Positions 22,701 through 29,480 of a DNA stretch of 64,000 nucleotides are shown here, piece by piece; position 1 is the stretch's first letter; the number at the start of each line of letters is the position of its first letter. The notes beneath the pieces were generated by a model. The model ran no database searches and was not told the DNA's origin. It worked only from the letters and a program-made list of their open reading frames with translations. Origin of the DNA: Paludibacteraceae bacterium (GTDB lineage: Bacteria > Bacteroidota > Bacteroidia > Bacteroidales > Paludibacteraceae); contig JAFYMG010000014.1 in the NCBI GenBank assembly GCA_017556705.1, positions 186,001 through 250,000 of the forward strand. The letters run 5' to 3'. The position numbers and the translations under genes were made by a program.

Positions 22701-23047
22701 TGATTGATTGCGGTGATACTTTTTACATATACCCAAGGTTTACCCAGTGAAAAATAACCAGGAGAAACTTCTGTGATTCCTGCTGCGCCCACCTCTTGAT
22801 CTTGAACCATCATTGAATAACTTCCACTATGACCTTTTTCACGGTGTGCAAAGTTTACATTTACCAATCCCAACTGGCTCACATTGCTCGCGTTCCAACT
22901 TGCTGGCTGAATGTTACCATCAAATTCAGCACCACTCCAGTCCTCAAAACCTGCATTAGGTAATTGTAATTGTTGAGCCGATGCAAATGTGCTACTCAAA
23001 AGAATTAAACTACTTACTAAAATTTGTTTTAAGTAAATTTTTACCAT
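13718..23047 (-). CDS. Giant secreted protein: two PCMD domains and about 30 cadherin-like beta-sandwich repeats
   Basis: A 3109-residue protein with a signal peptide (cleavage after FASA). Residues about 25-290 and 1540-1740 are PCMD-type beta-sandwich domains (GFEDW, then PASW; later KPKGWMVP). The remainder consists of repeats of 80-95 residues with the pattern L-x-x-I-x-x-x-G-x-x-x-x-x-F ... Y-x-x-x-L-P-x-G-T-T ... V-x-A-x-[DN/S]-G-x-x-x-x-Y-x-I-x-F, which fits the cadherin-like beta sandwich family (PF12733). I count 15 units before the second PCMD and 15 after it; units 5-8 share the near-identical core LKMIYLDGKPL. The last about 105 residues (ending GKLIVTP) resemble a type IX secretion sorting domain. 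Probable cell-surface adhesin or glycan-binding fibre; the ligand is unknown. Confidence 0.85.
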   Translation of the reverse strand: MVKIYLKQILVSSLILLSSTFASAQQLQLPNAGFEDWSGAEFDGNIQPASWNASNVSQLGLVNVNFAHREKGHSGSYSMMVQDQEVGAAGITEVSPGYFSLGKPWVYVKSITAINQATAGTSGGITWKYRPDTMSVWIKRTGSNVDKEDFYLLYYAWSGTAKGSKYTGKDGSCASVSQTNEESDIRLALNGNECGTDQKANQIAEGMWREKKTYGEWTNIRVPIYYFNNEVPTMMNIIFSASNYPNFRANSGLYAGNSLYVDDVELIYSSKIQTLFIGGKEWKGFDPNSTEEQNYSLGRSATTIPEIKAYRGAGEIFNARGDKASFPGRELSGSEISMTAGVIDGAPVEITVKSEDGKSTSTYKIKFVREASKNAKLASIQVNGNPISNFKPDVIQYAYQLPYGTTAAPIVTIEQQEDEQTVEITQAKSTNGTATIKVTAADKKTTITYTVNFSVALLADNTLKDIKVNGTSLPNFTPNQMIYRVSLPTTTTEVPKVEAISAYPTGEQTITHTAPTSAANLDGSQHVISVTTPGNPTPKTYKLTYKLEASSYSLLKNLQMIDKAGYNWIQKFVPDQFTYYVNLPIGTTELPVVTYEKGEASQTVTIKEGGLNDVTEVTVVAGDGTQSKYKIVVSTAKSTISTLKMIYLDGQPLEGFDANKTSYSHNLPIGTTVLPKITVDKGDEYQTVSVRDEGVNGTSRITVSAQDGSTTIYQIAFSVAKATNATLKMIYLDGKPLDGFNPNILEYHCPLPQGTTKLPVITYEKGDEYQTITTRDGGINGAYKITVRPQSGASQTYTLHFSVATSDNANLRMIYLDGKPLKDFNALTFNYVDTLPMGVTTIPEVTFDKADDTQKVLSIRNNNVHTIRVTAESGTTQIYTITFVIQRSNSAFLKMIYLDGKSLADFDKNTFDYTVSLTQATCPKITVDKEEGQQVTITAPYSTGQAKIVVTPESGASNTYTINFVNVSSNYALLKNIYVDGQAIADFSPEQFIYSVECNTYHPEITYDAESSQQVTIFRQKDKITLYVVSGSSKAQYEITLNPKANTDCSLRNILVDGESINGFSPNTYTYTLSVTDTLPTITYEKLYAEQVVYAGMLNANTYSLLVSAQSGDTARYTLYFEKQLSNDANLLNLQLQGMDGAITFVPTTYEYIVSLPEGYALPYILVETKPGQDVALHNISNSEQQVIVTAENGNTNTYRIIYDRKKSTNAWLADILIDGVSIDGFDALVYEYTDTLAWRTRVVPCVQPIGSHPDQVITTYHSAVDGITKIEVLAPDGLTENEYTIHFPVIKSSNNALGGLEVNDAIDYTFDPNTTSYHIILPYGTTAVPAIFYDKSEPEQEVEYIAAPLDGITKFIVTAENGEQRTYSLTFSVQQSVLPNVLKSITANGNALDLTLGHDLEVNLPYGTTGFDVAYEKNFAEQTVSVVHGDMIHPTKLVVYSNRPSETPITYTIIPKLTHYTPAVLNSITIDGTPIANFQPDQYTYIVNVESLPEINYTADESIIVEQTESDAKHVTLTVTKDEYTSIYNIYFYYQNDVIPGKNLTDFVSTKYNGKVKPKGWMVPADCAESYTWTFLKVTTGQEVTPLSNSGVHLSTWRDGDANAIYGSIPGIMTIGTLQLSLNSTGNSTSSVSGGITFRNTPDQIATEYRATAASNMNNWRLWVNLSDGSNTVQTLHEEPYGSLNEWRSVVKDLNYSGLGLIQQMNLTVNSAHSDNAKDLGGATKRTSELDIRNLRFIYNSKIATATIDGNEATINGTTITYHIDDPEYNQFPTLQIVGEKQDQMPIVTWEDEEKGVRKALIHNVAEDGSYTDYTLVITRALSTEKRLQYLTVDGIVLSNFNADTYSYVDTLPNGYTTLPSIAVTPMSAHQEIDIQYLEQSAIITVTPESGDAQQYTIQFVEEQSNSTQLASITANGMTFDADIREYHIEGNKLPNIEFTKLSDGQTVTLSKGVLTVLAEDGITTDQYIIILDQPATTAQLSEIDVNGISLQGFSSDTYDYTLAQPTTVAFRRTYESDSVVFVQTPEYMQWQVYGTEQHTYQITYPTELSSNAFLKAIYIDSTLYEDFDPQLYDYTYRTDEPVHIHAVPNDKAQKMRAEYTIQGDTTIYTYTVVAEDGTIGSPYSLSIVPNLSDMPYLKSILLDGQPLTGFREDSLHYTIVLPAGSFKAAEPILPTIEYMLGAPRQKVTIEHGGLGETTAIVVTSEDGHHQSIYQLHFEAEPSHCVALSDIAVNGVPIEHFESARHYYSVKTSENEVLLTWASLDNFQTVTQSNNGNIHILHVVAQDGVSSSDYEIEIYKENASSDVTLRNILLDGQTFDQFQTAINDELSFSPMQQRYNINLPSGSLYLPEVSALLNCEGQDVQIVRTDQVIEIHVTAPDKVSTSTYTLRFFVPQSSNAHLQMIYLGTDSLDGFAPDRYNYFINLPIGQANMPEIYPIPQESTQTIQDSITGELQHTIYVTAEDGTTQQYLLAFQRTYSDADTLLAIYADGIIIEGFQPDSFYYAYTLPVATDHIPELSWQEADEWQTVTANTILDTPIKQIKQIDVLAGSGRKNTYTVSYEILQSAVDTLRMIYLGADSIDGYDPLTTDYYIYLAPDSIVPNITWDKGDIYQEVTSQLLPYNINGQQIGWKTVLSVLAQNGQARSYTIYLLFTRALSTNTQLDMIYLNGQEMTDFNPEQYTYRITVPLGEQRPSVLATAAESAQTIEIAHGDTTTITVTAEDQTTTDTYTLIFTYQQSPYAYLAGIYQDGVLIDGFRADSMEYHITLPYGTTKFPTLTYELGIDGQKVEVDTTTTTNTNGQPLTCYSIIVTAPDSETAVQYDVYVSVALNDDCSLHTLQINGIEIADFHADSTAYQIIYPIGTDSAALATQEAIVAIANDANAMIQISNEGYNFSITVTAHDGIHTRVYTIEQIILLSSNTRLAAIYIDEILLRDFDPEVLEYTYYVGDVQPFVNAIAEDSTSIVDYGFYTADEPYKIYVTAEDGSEQIYTIHFIATTIQSSAVPSAGDVLVKYLGDMTFGVATLRKNVSVGIYTSEGHQLFYSKVEETNQNDAILGTTAEGRDCLMDVHTTSTQFTLPNTNQMYFYVFLENGERKITSGKLIVTP

Positions 23048-23138
23048 AATTATGTTGTTTGTTAATATTTCAATATTAATTATTCATATTTTAAGATTTT
23101 TATAAGCAAATCGCTATAAAACAATCCAAAATATGCTG

Positions 23139-23170
23139 CAAAATTAATATAAACAAATGAATTGTGCAAA
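23139..23170 (-). promoter_or_regulatory. Promoter of the giant surface-protein gene
   Basis: On the minus strand: TTTG at 23170-23167, 20 nt, TAATTTTG at 23146-23139. It implies an AT-rich leader of about 85 nt. Confidence 0.75.
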
Positions 23171-23330
23171 TTTCTCTCGCGCGCGCACGCATTTTATTAA
23201 CGAAATGCATCTTTTTCCCAATATATGTACTTCCAAATCTTACTAATGTGATTCATAATATCTCACTACATGGCAACACCTTTTTCTAGTTATTCTTCAG
23301 TGCTACAATTTTCCTTAAATTCCCACTTAT

Positions 23331-23386
23331 TTAGCGGTTAACTCTTAGCTGTTAGTTAGTGATAAGTTAGCGATAAGTTAGTGATA
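23331..23386 (+). repeat. Heptamer run merging into an 11-mer tandem repeat
   Basis: TTAGCGG, TTAACTC, TTAGCTG, TTAGTTA occur in 7-nt phase (23331-23358), then AGTTAGTGATA, AGTTAGCGATA, AGTTAGTGATA in exact 11-nt phase (23354-23386), fading into AAATTAGTTATA. The array ends about 55 nt before the -33 box of the HAD gene. Confidence 0.8.
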
Positions 23387-23440
23387 AATTAGTTATATGA
23401 ATATATTTGCGGATTTTCATTGATAAAATTGCTTCCTATT

Positions 23441-23471
23441 TTTGTTTGTGTACAAAAAAATACTATCTTTG
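23441..23471 (+). promoter_or_regulatory. Promoter of the HAD hydrolase gene
   Basis: TTTG at 23441-23444, 19 nt, TATCTTTG at 23464-23471; leader of about 23 nt. Confidence 0.75.
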
Positions 23472-23500
23472 CAGAGAATTTCAATTAGAATTTCTCAAGC

Positions 23501-24115
23501 ATGCAGCCAGATCCACATATACTGACGTCGGAAACACGTCTTGTTATTTTCGACTTGGATGGAACACTATATGCCAAATCGAACATGGTATGGCACATGA
23601 TGTTTGCAGCACCGAGTGATTGGCGAATGATGTGGGCAGAAAGAAAAACACGCAAACAATTGCGTGGGAAATGGTTGGAAAACGAAATCGCTTTTTATCA
23701 GACCTATTTCCAAATCATGGCAACGTATTGCTCACGAACACCTGAACAAGCGAGAGAGTGGTATTGGAATAAATATATGCCACTGATGGTCAATGTGATA
23801 CGTAAGTACTACAAGCCTTTAGAGTGGCTCTTGCCATTTATTGCGAAATGCAAACAACGGAGAATCCGCCTTGTTATTTTGTCCGATTATGGACATGCGT
23901 TAGAGAAATTAGAAGCTCTCGGAATAAATAAGAGTCTTTTTGATTGGGTTGTATCCGCTCCTGAATTGGGTGGATTGAAACCAGCATCGCAACTCATTAC
24001 TCTCATAACCAACCATATGGGAGTTACGCCTAGTCAATGTCTTGTTATCGGTGATCGAGAGGATACTGATGGACAATTAGCCCAAACTGCTGGCGCTGCC
24101 TTTTACTTAGTGTAG
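23501..24115 (+). CDS. HAD-superfamily hydrolase
   Basis: A 204-residue haloacid-dehalogenase-like phosphatase. Motif I is VIFDLDGTLYA (nucleophile and acid Asp), motif II LVILSDYG, motif III lysine in GGLKPAS and motif IV GDREDTDG, all in order. The helical cap lies between motifs I and II (about residues 30-110) and contains an aromatic, basic stretch. Substrate unknown; phosphoglycolate or a nucleotide or sugar phosphate would all fit. Its 3' end overlaps the convergent M23 peptidase gene by 9 nt, leaving no room for a terminator. Confidence 0.85.
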   Translation: MQPDPHILTSETRLVIFDLDGTLYAKSNMVWHMMFAAPSDWRMMWAERKTRKQLRGKWLENEIAFYQTYFQIMATYCSRTPEQAREWYWNKYMPLMVNVIRKYYKPLEWLLPFIAKCKQRRIRLVILSDYGHALEKLEALGINKSLFDWVVSAPELGGLKPASQLITLITNHMGVTPSQCLVIGDREDTDGQLAQTAGAAFYLV

Positions 24116-25312
24116 TTTGTCGCGATAATCTGCTACGACTATAGCGAATGTATCTTTATACTGAGCTGGAATTGGCTCTGCAGGAGGAGATTGCATCTTC
24201 AGTGGGTCAATGGGAGTTCCATTTTTCCATACACGGAAATCCAAGTGGGGACCCGTACTTGCTCCCGTACTACCCACATAACCAATTACTTCGCCTTGTT
24301 TCACGTGTTTGCCGACCGTCAAACCCTTGGCATATTTAGATAAGTGCAAGTATGCGGTAGTATATGTAGAGTTATGCTTGATCTTAACGGTGTTTCCTCC
24401 ACCGCCTTTATATTGCTTCATAATCACAACGCCATCACCAATACTCACTACTGGAGTGCCTGCTGGCGCTGCATAATCCACACCAGTATGTGGTCGATAT
24501 ACCTTATAGATAGGGTGTTTACGTGCGTGTGTAAATTTTGATGAGATACGTTTGTAGTTCAATGGGGCTTTCAAAAATGCTTTACGTAAACTATTACCTT
24601 CTGCATCAAAATAGTTGTGTATTTTTCCTTCCTCAAACCAAAATGCCTCTTGCCAACGACGCGCGTGGTAAAAATTCGCTGCGTAAATACGTCCTATACC
24701 AATGCGTATACTATCCACGTATTGTTCTTCGTAATATACACGAATGGAATCACCTTTCTGCAAACCGAAAAAGTCAATAGTCCAGGCGTAAATATCACTA
24801 AGCTCGATAGCCAATTCTGGTGGTAAGTCTTTGGATATCATGGCGCTCCAAAGACTTGTTTCAATTACGACCTCCGCTGTACGATTTTGACGAGTGACAG
24901 GCTTTTCGAAACGCTCAACATGCATGCTATCTGTCAAATGCAATACCACTGTCTCGCGGATATTGGATTTATAAACATAGTAGCAGAGTTGTTCGATACC
25001 TGTTGTATCTGTTTGATAGAGAGCATAATATGTTTTGCCTGGACGGATGGTACGTACATCAAACTCCGAACGTGGCATCAAGGTGATACCCGCCACTTGT
25101 TGGCGTGTAGCACCCAAGCGATTTAGCATTCCGCCCAAAGTCTCACCATCTTTCACCACGCAAGTGTCAATGCGAAATGAGTCAATAGGTAACCCCCATT
25201 CATAACGAACAATAGGTGCTTCCTCGCCTTTCGCTGTTTCGCTCTTACTCCCCATTGCGCACGATGCCATCATCAACACCAATACATATAATATGTAGAT
25301 ATACTTTTTCAA
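24107..25312 (-). CDS. M23-family peptidoglycan endopeptidase, lipoprotein
   Basis: A 401-residue lipoprotein: residues 1-18 end in the lipobox LMMASC. A LysM/OapA-like region (VKDGETLGGMLNRLGATRQQV, about residues 54-75) precedes a C-terminal LytM/M23 domain (about 270-375) with HTGVDYAAPAGTP (first zinc His and Asp) and YLHLSKY. The last motif reads GPHLDF where E. coli MepM has HLH, so the third zinc ligand appears to be Asp; this variant needs comparison with relatives. Expected to cleave peptide crosslinks in the periplasm. Downstream of the glycosyltransferase gene in the same direction. Confidence 0.88.
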   Translation of the reverse strand: MKKYIYILYVLVLMMASCAMGSKSETAKGEEAPIVRYEWGLPIDSFRIDTCVVKDGETLGGMLNRLGATRQQVAGITLMPRSEFDVRTIRPGKTYYALYQTDTTGIEQLCYYVYKSNIRETVVLHLTDSMHVERFEKPVTRQNRTAEVVIETSLWSAMISKDLPPELAIELSDIYAWTIDFFGLQKGDSIRVYYEEQYVDSIRIGIGRIYAANFYHARRWQEAFWFEEGKIHNYFDAEGNSLRKAFLKAPLNYKRISSKFTHARKHPIYKVYRPHTGVDYAAPAGTPVVSIGDGVVIMKQYKGGGGNTVKIKHNSTYTTAYLHLSKYAKGLTVGKHVKQGEVIGYVGSTGASTGPHLDFRVWKNGTPIDPLKMQSPPAEPIPAQYKDTFAIVVADYRDKLH

Positions 25313-25366
25313 ATTCTCCTAGCCTTAAATCTTTAAAATGTAACCGCGAGTCGACGTTTCCTAAAC

Positions 25367-25392
25367 AAGAAAAACGCTTAAACGTTTTTCTT
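25367..25392 (-). terminator. Terminator at the end of the glycosyltransferase gene
   Basis: AAGAAAAACG-N6-CGTTTTTCTT is a perfect 10-bp stem. It overlaps the stop codon at 25378-25380, so the last codons are part of the hairpin. Confidence 0.65.
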
Positions 25393-26118
25393 AGGATATT
25401 TTCGTGTCCACGAATCAATCTTCAATTTTATTACACCAAGCAATGCTTCGGAGAAGATACCACCCGACATTTTGCTGGTTCCCAATACACGGTTGACAAA
25501 AATGATCGGTACTTCTTGAATCTTAAATCCGCATTTATACGCCGTGAATTTCATTTCAATTTGGAAAGCATAGCCTTTGAATCGAATTTTGTCTAACTCT
25601 ATGGTTTCTAATACCTCACGGCGATAGCAAACAAATCCTGCAGTAGTGTCGTGTACACTCATACCCAATATGAAACGCACATATTTACTTGCAAAATAAG
25701 ACATTAAGACACGTCCCATGGGCCAATTAACCACATTCACACCACTCACGTAACGACTGCCGATTGCTACATCTGCACCTTGATTTGCGCATGCGTCATA
25801 CAATTTAAGCAAGTCTTGGGGATTGTGTGAGAAGTCTGCATCCATCTCAAAAATATAATCGTATTTATGCTCAATTGCCCATTTAAAACCAGCTATATAT
25901 GCTGTACCCAATCCCAGTTTGCCCGCGCGTTCTACCAAGTGCAGTTTCCCTGCGAACTTGTTGATCATCAGATCCTTAACGATAGTAGCAGTGCCGTCTG
26001 GAGAACCATCATCAATCACTAAAATATGGTATTCGATTGGCAACTCCATCACTGCTGTGATGATGGCTTCGATGTTTTCTTTCTCGTTGTAAGTTGGGAT
26101 GATTACTAAGTTCTTCAT
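25378..26118 (-). CDS. Family 2 glycosyltransferase, polyprenol phosphate mannosyltransferase-like
   Basis: A 246-residue GT2 enzyme of the DPM1 type, which transfers a sugar from a nucleotide sugar to a polyprenol phosphate at the cytoplasmic membrane face. Motifs: LVIIPTYNEKENI, VIDDGSPDGT, EMDADFSHNP (the metal-binding DxD region), and the acceptor-site region near FVNRVLGTSKMSGG. There are no C-terminal membrane helices, as in single-domain DPM1. ATG at 26118 is chosen over 26169 because the protein then starts MKNLVIIPTYNE and does not overlap the upstream gene (13-nt gap). Confidence 0.88.
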   Translation of the reverse strand: MKNLVIIPTYNEKENIEAIITAVMELPIEYHILVIDDGSPDGTATIVKDLMINKFAGKLHLVERAGKLGLGTAYIAGFKWAIEHKYDYIFEMDADFSHNPQDLLKLYDACANQGADVAIGSRYVSGVNVVNWPMGRVLMSYFASKYVRFILGMSVHDTTAGFVCYRREVLETIELDKIRFKGYAFQIEMKFTAYKCGFKIQEVPIIFVNRVLGTSKMSGGIFSEALLGVIKLKIDSWTRKYPKKNV

Positions 26119-26131
26119 ATCTAAAATATGT

Positions 26132-26959
26132 TTATCGTATAATATTCTCATTGAGTGTATAAAGTGCACTTGGCTTGGTGCGCTCCAATGGTGTTACAAA
26201 CAAATCTTCACCAGGCATGATTCCTTCCTCCAATAGGATGTCTTTGATGGTGTTGATGGCTACTTCAGGATCATTATTCTCATTACTTAAGTGGCAAAGG
26301 AATACATTTCGCATCTCTGTATGCCAATTTTTTGCTAACAACTGTCCACAAATTACATTGCTCTGATGACCTTTGGGAGATAAAATACGCTCCTTTAGAT
26401 AGGTGGGGTAAGGGCCATTCAGCAGCAATTGCTCATCATGGTTTGCCTCAATTACTATGTGATTAGCTGTTGCCAAATACATTTCCATCGTGCTGTTGGG
26501 CTGTCCACAATCGGTAGCAATTAAGAATCGTTGCCCCAAATAATCAATCACATAGCCTACACATTCTGTTGAATCGTGTGATATGCCAAAGGTGTTGATT
26601 TTCATACCGTTGAGTTCCCATTCTACACCTTTTTCAAAATAACGCTGCGAAGTACGAAGCTTCTCACGTACACCATAGTTACGGTCAATGCCATCATGAA
26701 TGGCACGGGTAGAGTAGATAGGAAGATGTACGCGCTCACCCAATGTGCCTACGGCACGAATATGGTCTGCGTGGTCATGTGTTACCAATACCCCCATGAT
26801 ATTAGCATAATCCAATCCCATCTCACGCAGATTCTTTTGAATTGTGCGTGCAGAAATACCAGCATCAATCAGGATACCCCATTTATGAGTCCCCAAGAAA
26901 TAGCAGTTACCGCTACTTCCGCTGGCAAAACTTCTGAATATGAGTTGGTTATCTGTCAT
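26132..26959 (-). CDS. Metallo-beta-lactamase-fold hydrolase (YycJ/WalJ-like)
   Basis: A 275-residue MBL-fold protein. Motif THDHADH (zinc site, about residue 59-65), IATDCGQ and CHLSNENNDP, with the N-terminus FRSFASGSSGNCYFL, match the YycJ/WalJ group, implicated in cell-wall and DNA-repair linked phenotypes in Firmicutes; its substrate here is unknown. ATG at 26959 is preferred over 26989: the promoter at 27000-27031 would otherwise leave almost no leader. First gene of a unit with the glycosyltransferase and perhaps the M23 peptidase. Confidence 0.85.
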   Translation of the reverse strand: MTDNQLIFRSFASGSSGNCYFLGTHKWGILIDAGISARTIQKNLREMGLDYANIMGVLVTHDHADHIRAVGTLGERVHLPIYSTRAIHDGIDRNYGVREKLRTSQRYFEKGVEWELNGMKINTFGISHDSTECVGYVIDYLGQRFLIATDCGQPNSTMEMYLATANHIVIEANHDEQLLLNGPYPTYLKERILSPKGHQSNVICGQLLAKNWHTEMRNVFLCHLSNENNDPEVAINTIKDILLEEGIMPGEDLFVTPLERTKPSALYTLNENIIR

Positions 26960-26991
26960 GGAATGAACTATATTAATTCGTGAAAACAAAT

Positions 26992-27582
26992 TCAGCCTGC
27001 AAAGTTACAAAAAAAATCTTGTATTTGCAAACAAATATCCATAATTTCTGTTTTTCCGTCATTATTCACCACTAGATCCGCACGTTGTAAGTCTTGTTCT
27101 GTCTCCTGCGCACGCATGCGTGCGCGTACCTTATCTATTGTGGAATAGTCACGTGCGATTACGCGCGCGAGACGAACATCTTCGGGGGCTGTTACTGCTA
27201 CCACTTTGTCGCACAGCGTATCAAAGCCTGCTTGGTAAAGAATAGCGCATTCGATGAAAAAAAGTTCCGATTCCCGATTTCCAATTCCTGATATCCATTT
27301 CTCAATGTCCGACCTTACTGCGGGATGAACGATAGCGTTGAGTTGAGCGAGCAATGACTTGTCGGCGAACACACGTCGTGCTACCAAAGCTGTTTGATAT
27401 ACACCATCAATATATACCTCTTTTCCAAAGAGTTGCTCCATCTGTTGGTGCACCGTGATGTCTTCTACAATCAGGCGTTTGGCTTCGTTATCGGTGTCAT
27501 ACACCGCATACCCCATCTCACGTAATTGTTTTGCAATCACGCTCTTGCCACTACCTATGCCACCTGTTAGTCCGATAATCAT
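26992..27582 (-). CDS. coaE: Dephospho-CoA kinase
   Basis: A 196-residue CoaE, the last step of coenzyme A synthesis (ATP + dephospho-CoA). P-loop GLTGGIGSGKS at residues 4-14; YDTDNEAKRLI (about 33-43) and the helical lid follow. Length is typical. Residues about 95-106 (ISGIGNRESELF) are encoded by a heptamer array, and residues about 153-158 by a perfect 18-bp palindrome (27108-27125). The 3' end also contains the promoter of the next gene. Confidence 0.95.
   Translation of the reverse strand: MIIGLTGGIGSGKSVIAKQLREMGYAVYDTDNEAKRLIVEDITVHQQMEQLFGKEVYIDGVYQTALVARRVFADKSLLAQLNAIVHPAVRSDIEKWISGIGNRESELFFIECAILYQAGFDTLCDKVVAVTAPEDVRLARVIARDYSTIDKVRARMRAQETEQDLQRADLVVNNDGKTEIMDICLQIQDFFCNFAG
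27000..27031 (-). promoter_or_regulatory. Promoter of the MBL hydrolase gene, inside the coaE 3' end
   Basis: On the minus strand: TTTG at 27031-27028, 20 nt, TAACTTTG at 27007-27000. It lies in the last codons of coaE and gives a leader of about 34 nt to the ATG at 26959. Confidence 0.75.
27265..27299 (+). repeat. Heptamer array D inside coaE
   Basis: TTCCGAT, TCCCGAT, TTCCAAT, TCCTGAT, ATCCATT in 7-nt phase, on the strand opposite to the gene. CCGAT family. Confidence 0.8.
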
Positions 27583-27603
27583 TGTGTGTTGTTTATATTG
27601 TTC

Positions 27604-27638
27604 CTTGTAGCGCGGTAGGATGTTGATTGCCGCGCAAG
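27604..27638 (-). other. Hairpin between the MBOAT gene and coaE
   Basis: CTTG-TA-GCGCGG pairs with CCGCGCAAG (TA bulged). It lies in the 97-nt gap between the MBOAT stop and the coaE start; no T-run follows, so it may be an mRNA-processing or attenuating structure. Confidence 0.4.
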
Positions 27639-27679
27639 TTGTTCATGTTGTCGTGAATATAAGAATAGCCGTTGTTGTT

Positions 27680-29479
27680 TTAAAACTGGAAGTAGATAAA
27701 TGCCTGCAAATCTGCTGTTACAAACTGATAGACACCAATCACTACTATCACAACAAGCAATAGAATTGCCCATATCGGCAACATGCAGAAACGTATCCGA
27801 TACCAACGCTTTACACGGCTTGGTAGCCAATGGATAACCATACCTAACACAAATAATATCGCCACATAGCGATATCCCCATAAGAAATCAAGTATGATGC
27901 TATTATCCCATGCTCCACCAATCTGATTGACCATATTCTTTGCTGTTTCCCATGCTTCTTGACTAGCAGTGGCAGGGTCTAGGTTACTGCCAGAACGGAA
28001 AAATAATCGCGTAAATGTGATAAAAACAAAAGTTTGAAATATGGCCCATCCACTAGTTAGAGATTGGATGATCTTAGCGCGTAAGGTACCTGTAATAGCG
28101 ATATATCCCCAGCGCTCAATCCACCAATTCACATATAGTAAAGTAGTACCAATCCATATCATCAATCCCCATACAAAGAATAGGTTTAAAATAGGTAATT
28201 GAACCAACCATCGTGCTATCCATAAACTTCCCATGAGTAAAGTCATTAATAGCATTTTGATATTCCAATTTGTTTGCTTCCAAATTTTATAGATGATCAT
28301 GCCAATTCCATTTAATGCACCCCAAATCACAAAGTTCCAACTTGCACCATGCCATAGACCACCTAAGAGCATAGTAATAAATGAATTAAAATTACCCGCT
28401 GCAATTTTATTTTTTACAGATTTTCCCAATATACTACGATTACCGCCTAATGGGATATACAGATAGCTTTTTAACCATCGACTAAGCGACATGTGCCATC
28501 TGCGCCAAAACTCTTGGGGGTTGCGTGATTTATATGGTGAATCAAAGTTTTGTGGTAAATAAAATCCCATCAACATGGCTATACCGATGGCTATATCTGT
28601 ATAACCTGAAAAATCGGCATATACTTGTAGCGAATAAGCAAATAGCGCGAACAAATTTTCAAATCCGCTAAATAGCAATGGATTTTCAAATACACGGTCA
28701 ATCAGATTCACGGCTAAATAATCGCTCAAAACAATCTTCTTAATCAAACCATTAAGTATCCAAAAGACGGCTAAACTAGCTAAACGACGACTTAAGCGGA
28801 ATGGACGATACAATTGTGGAATAAATTCATTGGCACGTACGATAGGACCAGCTACCAATCCAGGAAAGAAACTTACATAAAATCCAAAATCCAAAATATT
28901 TTTCACTGGTTTGACTTGCCCTCGATATACATCTATCGTGTAGGACATCACTTGGAATAGATAAAATGAAATACCGACAGGTAAGATGATTCGATCTACC
29001 ATAAAACGTCCACTCTCGCTCAGTCCATTGCCAATGTATGCAAAGATATCAAATACTACGAACTCCGTACCTAAAAGGTCATTCACCACATTGGTAAAGA
29101 AATAGGAGTATTTAAAATAGCAAAGTAACCCCAGATCAATCACCACACTCAGCGCCAGCCACCACTTACCCATTTTCTTTTGACCTTTTACCTTATAGAT
29201 TTGTTGTGCTATCAGCCAGTCACTGAGTGTGACAAATAACAATATAAGGAGAAATAATCCGCTGGTTTTATAATAGAAGAACCAACTTACCGCCATCAAA
29301 AATATATTCCGAAGGTGCAAACGCGTATTTTTTTCTTTTGCTTGTGCGTCATGTGCACCTATCTCCATAATAATGGCAAACATTGAATATACCAATGCAA
29401 AGAACGCCCAGAAATAGAACTGAGTGAATAGCAGTGGACTATCGCTATTAAATCCAAATATGTGGTGTAAAAAATCCAA
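27680..29479 (-). CDS. MBOAT-family O-acyltransferase (AlgI-like)
   Basis: A 599-residue multi-pass inner-membrane protein with the MBOAT signature: FWRRWHMSLSRWLKSYLYIPLGG (about residues 330-352) and the conserved-histidine helix GGLWHGASWNFVIWG (about 375-389). In AlgI/PatA systems the protein passes acetyl groups across the membrane to an SGNH partner that acetylates an extracellular polymer. The SGNH gene lies directly upstream with a 1-nt gap, so the pair is very probably one O-acetylation machine. The polymer (peptidoglycan, capsule or exopolysaccharide) cannot be told from sequence. Confidence 0.9.
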   Translation of the reverse strand: MDFLHHIFGFNSDSPLLFTQFYFWAFFALVYSMFAIIMEIGAHDAQAKEKNTRLHLRNIFLMAVSWFFYYKTSGLFLLILLFVTLSDWLIAQQIYKVKGQKKMGKWWLALSVVIDLGLLCYFKYSYFFTNVVNDLLGTEFVVFDIFAYIGNGLSESGRFMVDRIILPVGISFYLFQVMSYTIDVYRGQVKPVKNILDFGFYVSFFPGLVAGPIVRANEFIPQLYRPFRLSRRLASLAVFWILNGLIKKIVLSDYLAVNLIDRVFENPLLFSGFENLFALFAYSLQVYADFSGYTDIAIGIAMLMGFYLPQNFDSPYKSRNPQEFWRRWHMSLSRWLKSYLYIPLGGNRSILGKSVKNKIAAGNFNSFITMLLGGLWHGASWNFVIWGALNGIGMIIYKIWKQTNWNIKMLLMTLLMGSLWIARWLVQLPILNLFFVWGLMIWIGTTLLYVNWWIERWGYIAITGTLRAKIIQSLTSGWAIFQTFVFITFTRLFFRSGSNLDPATASQEAWETAKNMVNQIGGAWDNSIILDFLWGYRYVAILFVLGMVIHWLPSRVKRWYRIRFCMLPIWAILLLVVIVVIGVYQFVTADLQAFIYFQF

Positions 29480-29480
29480 T

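Larger units (their letters stand above)
23048..23500. other. 453-bp divergent intergenic region
   Basis: Between the giant gene (-) and the HAD gene (+). It holds the giant-gene leader and promoter, a GC-alternating stretch (CGCGCGCGCACGC near 23180), about 150 bp of AT-rich sequence in which I see nothing, then the heptamer and 11-mer repeats and the HAD promoter. Confidence 0.8.
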
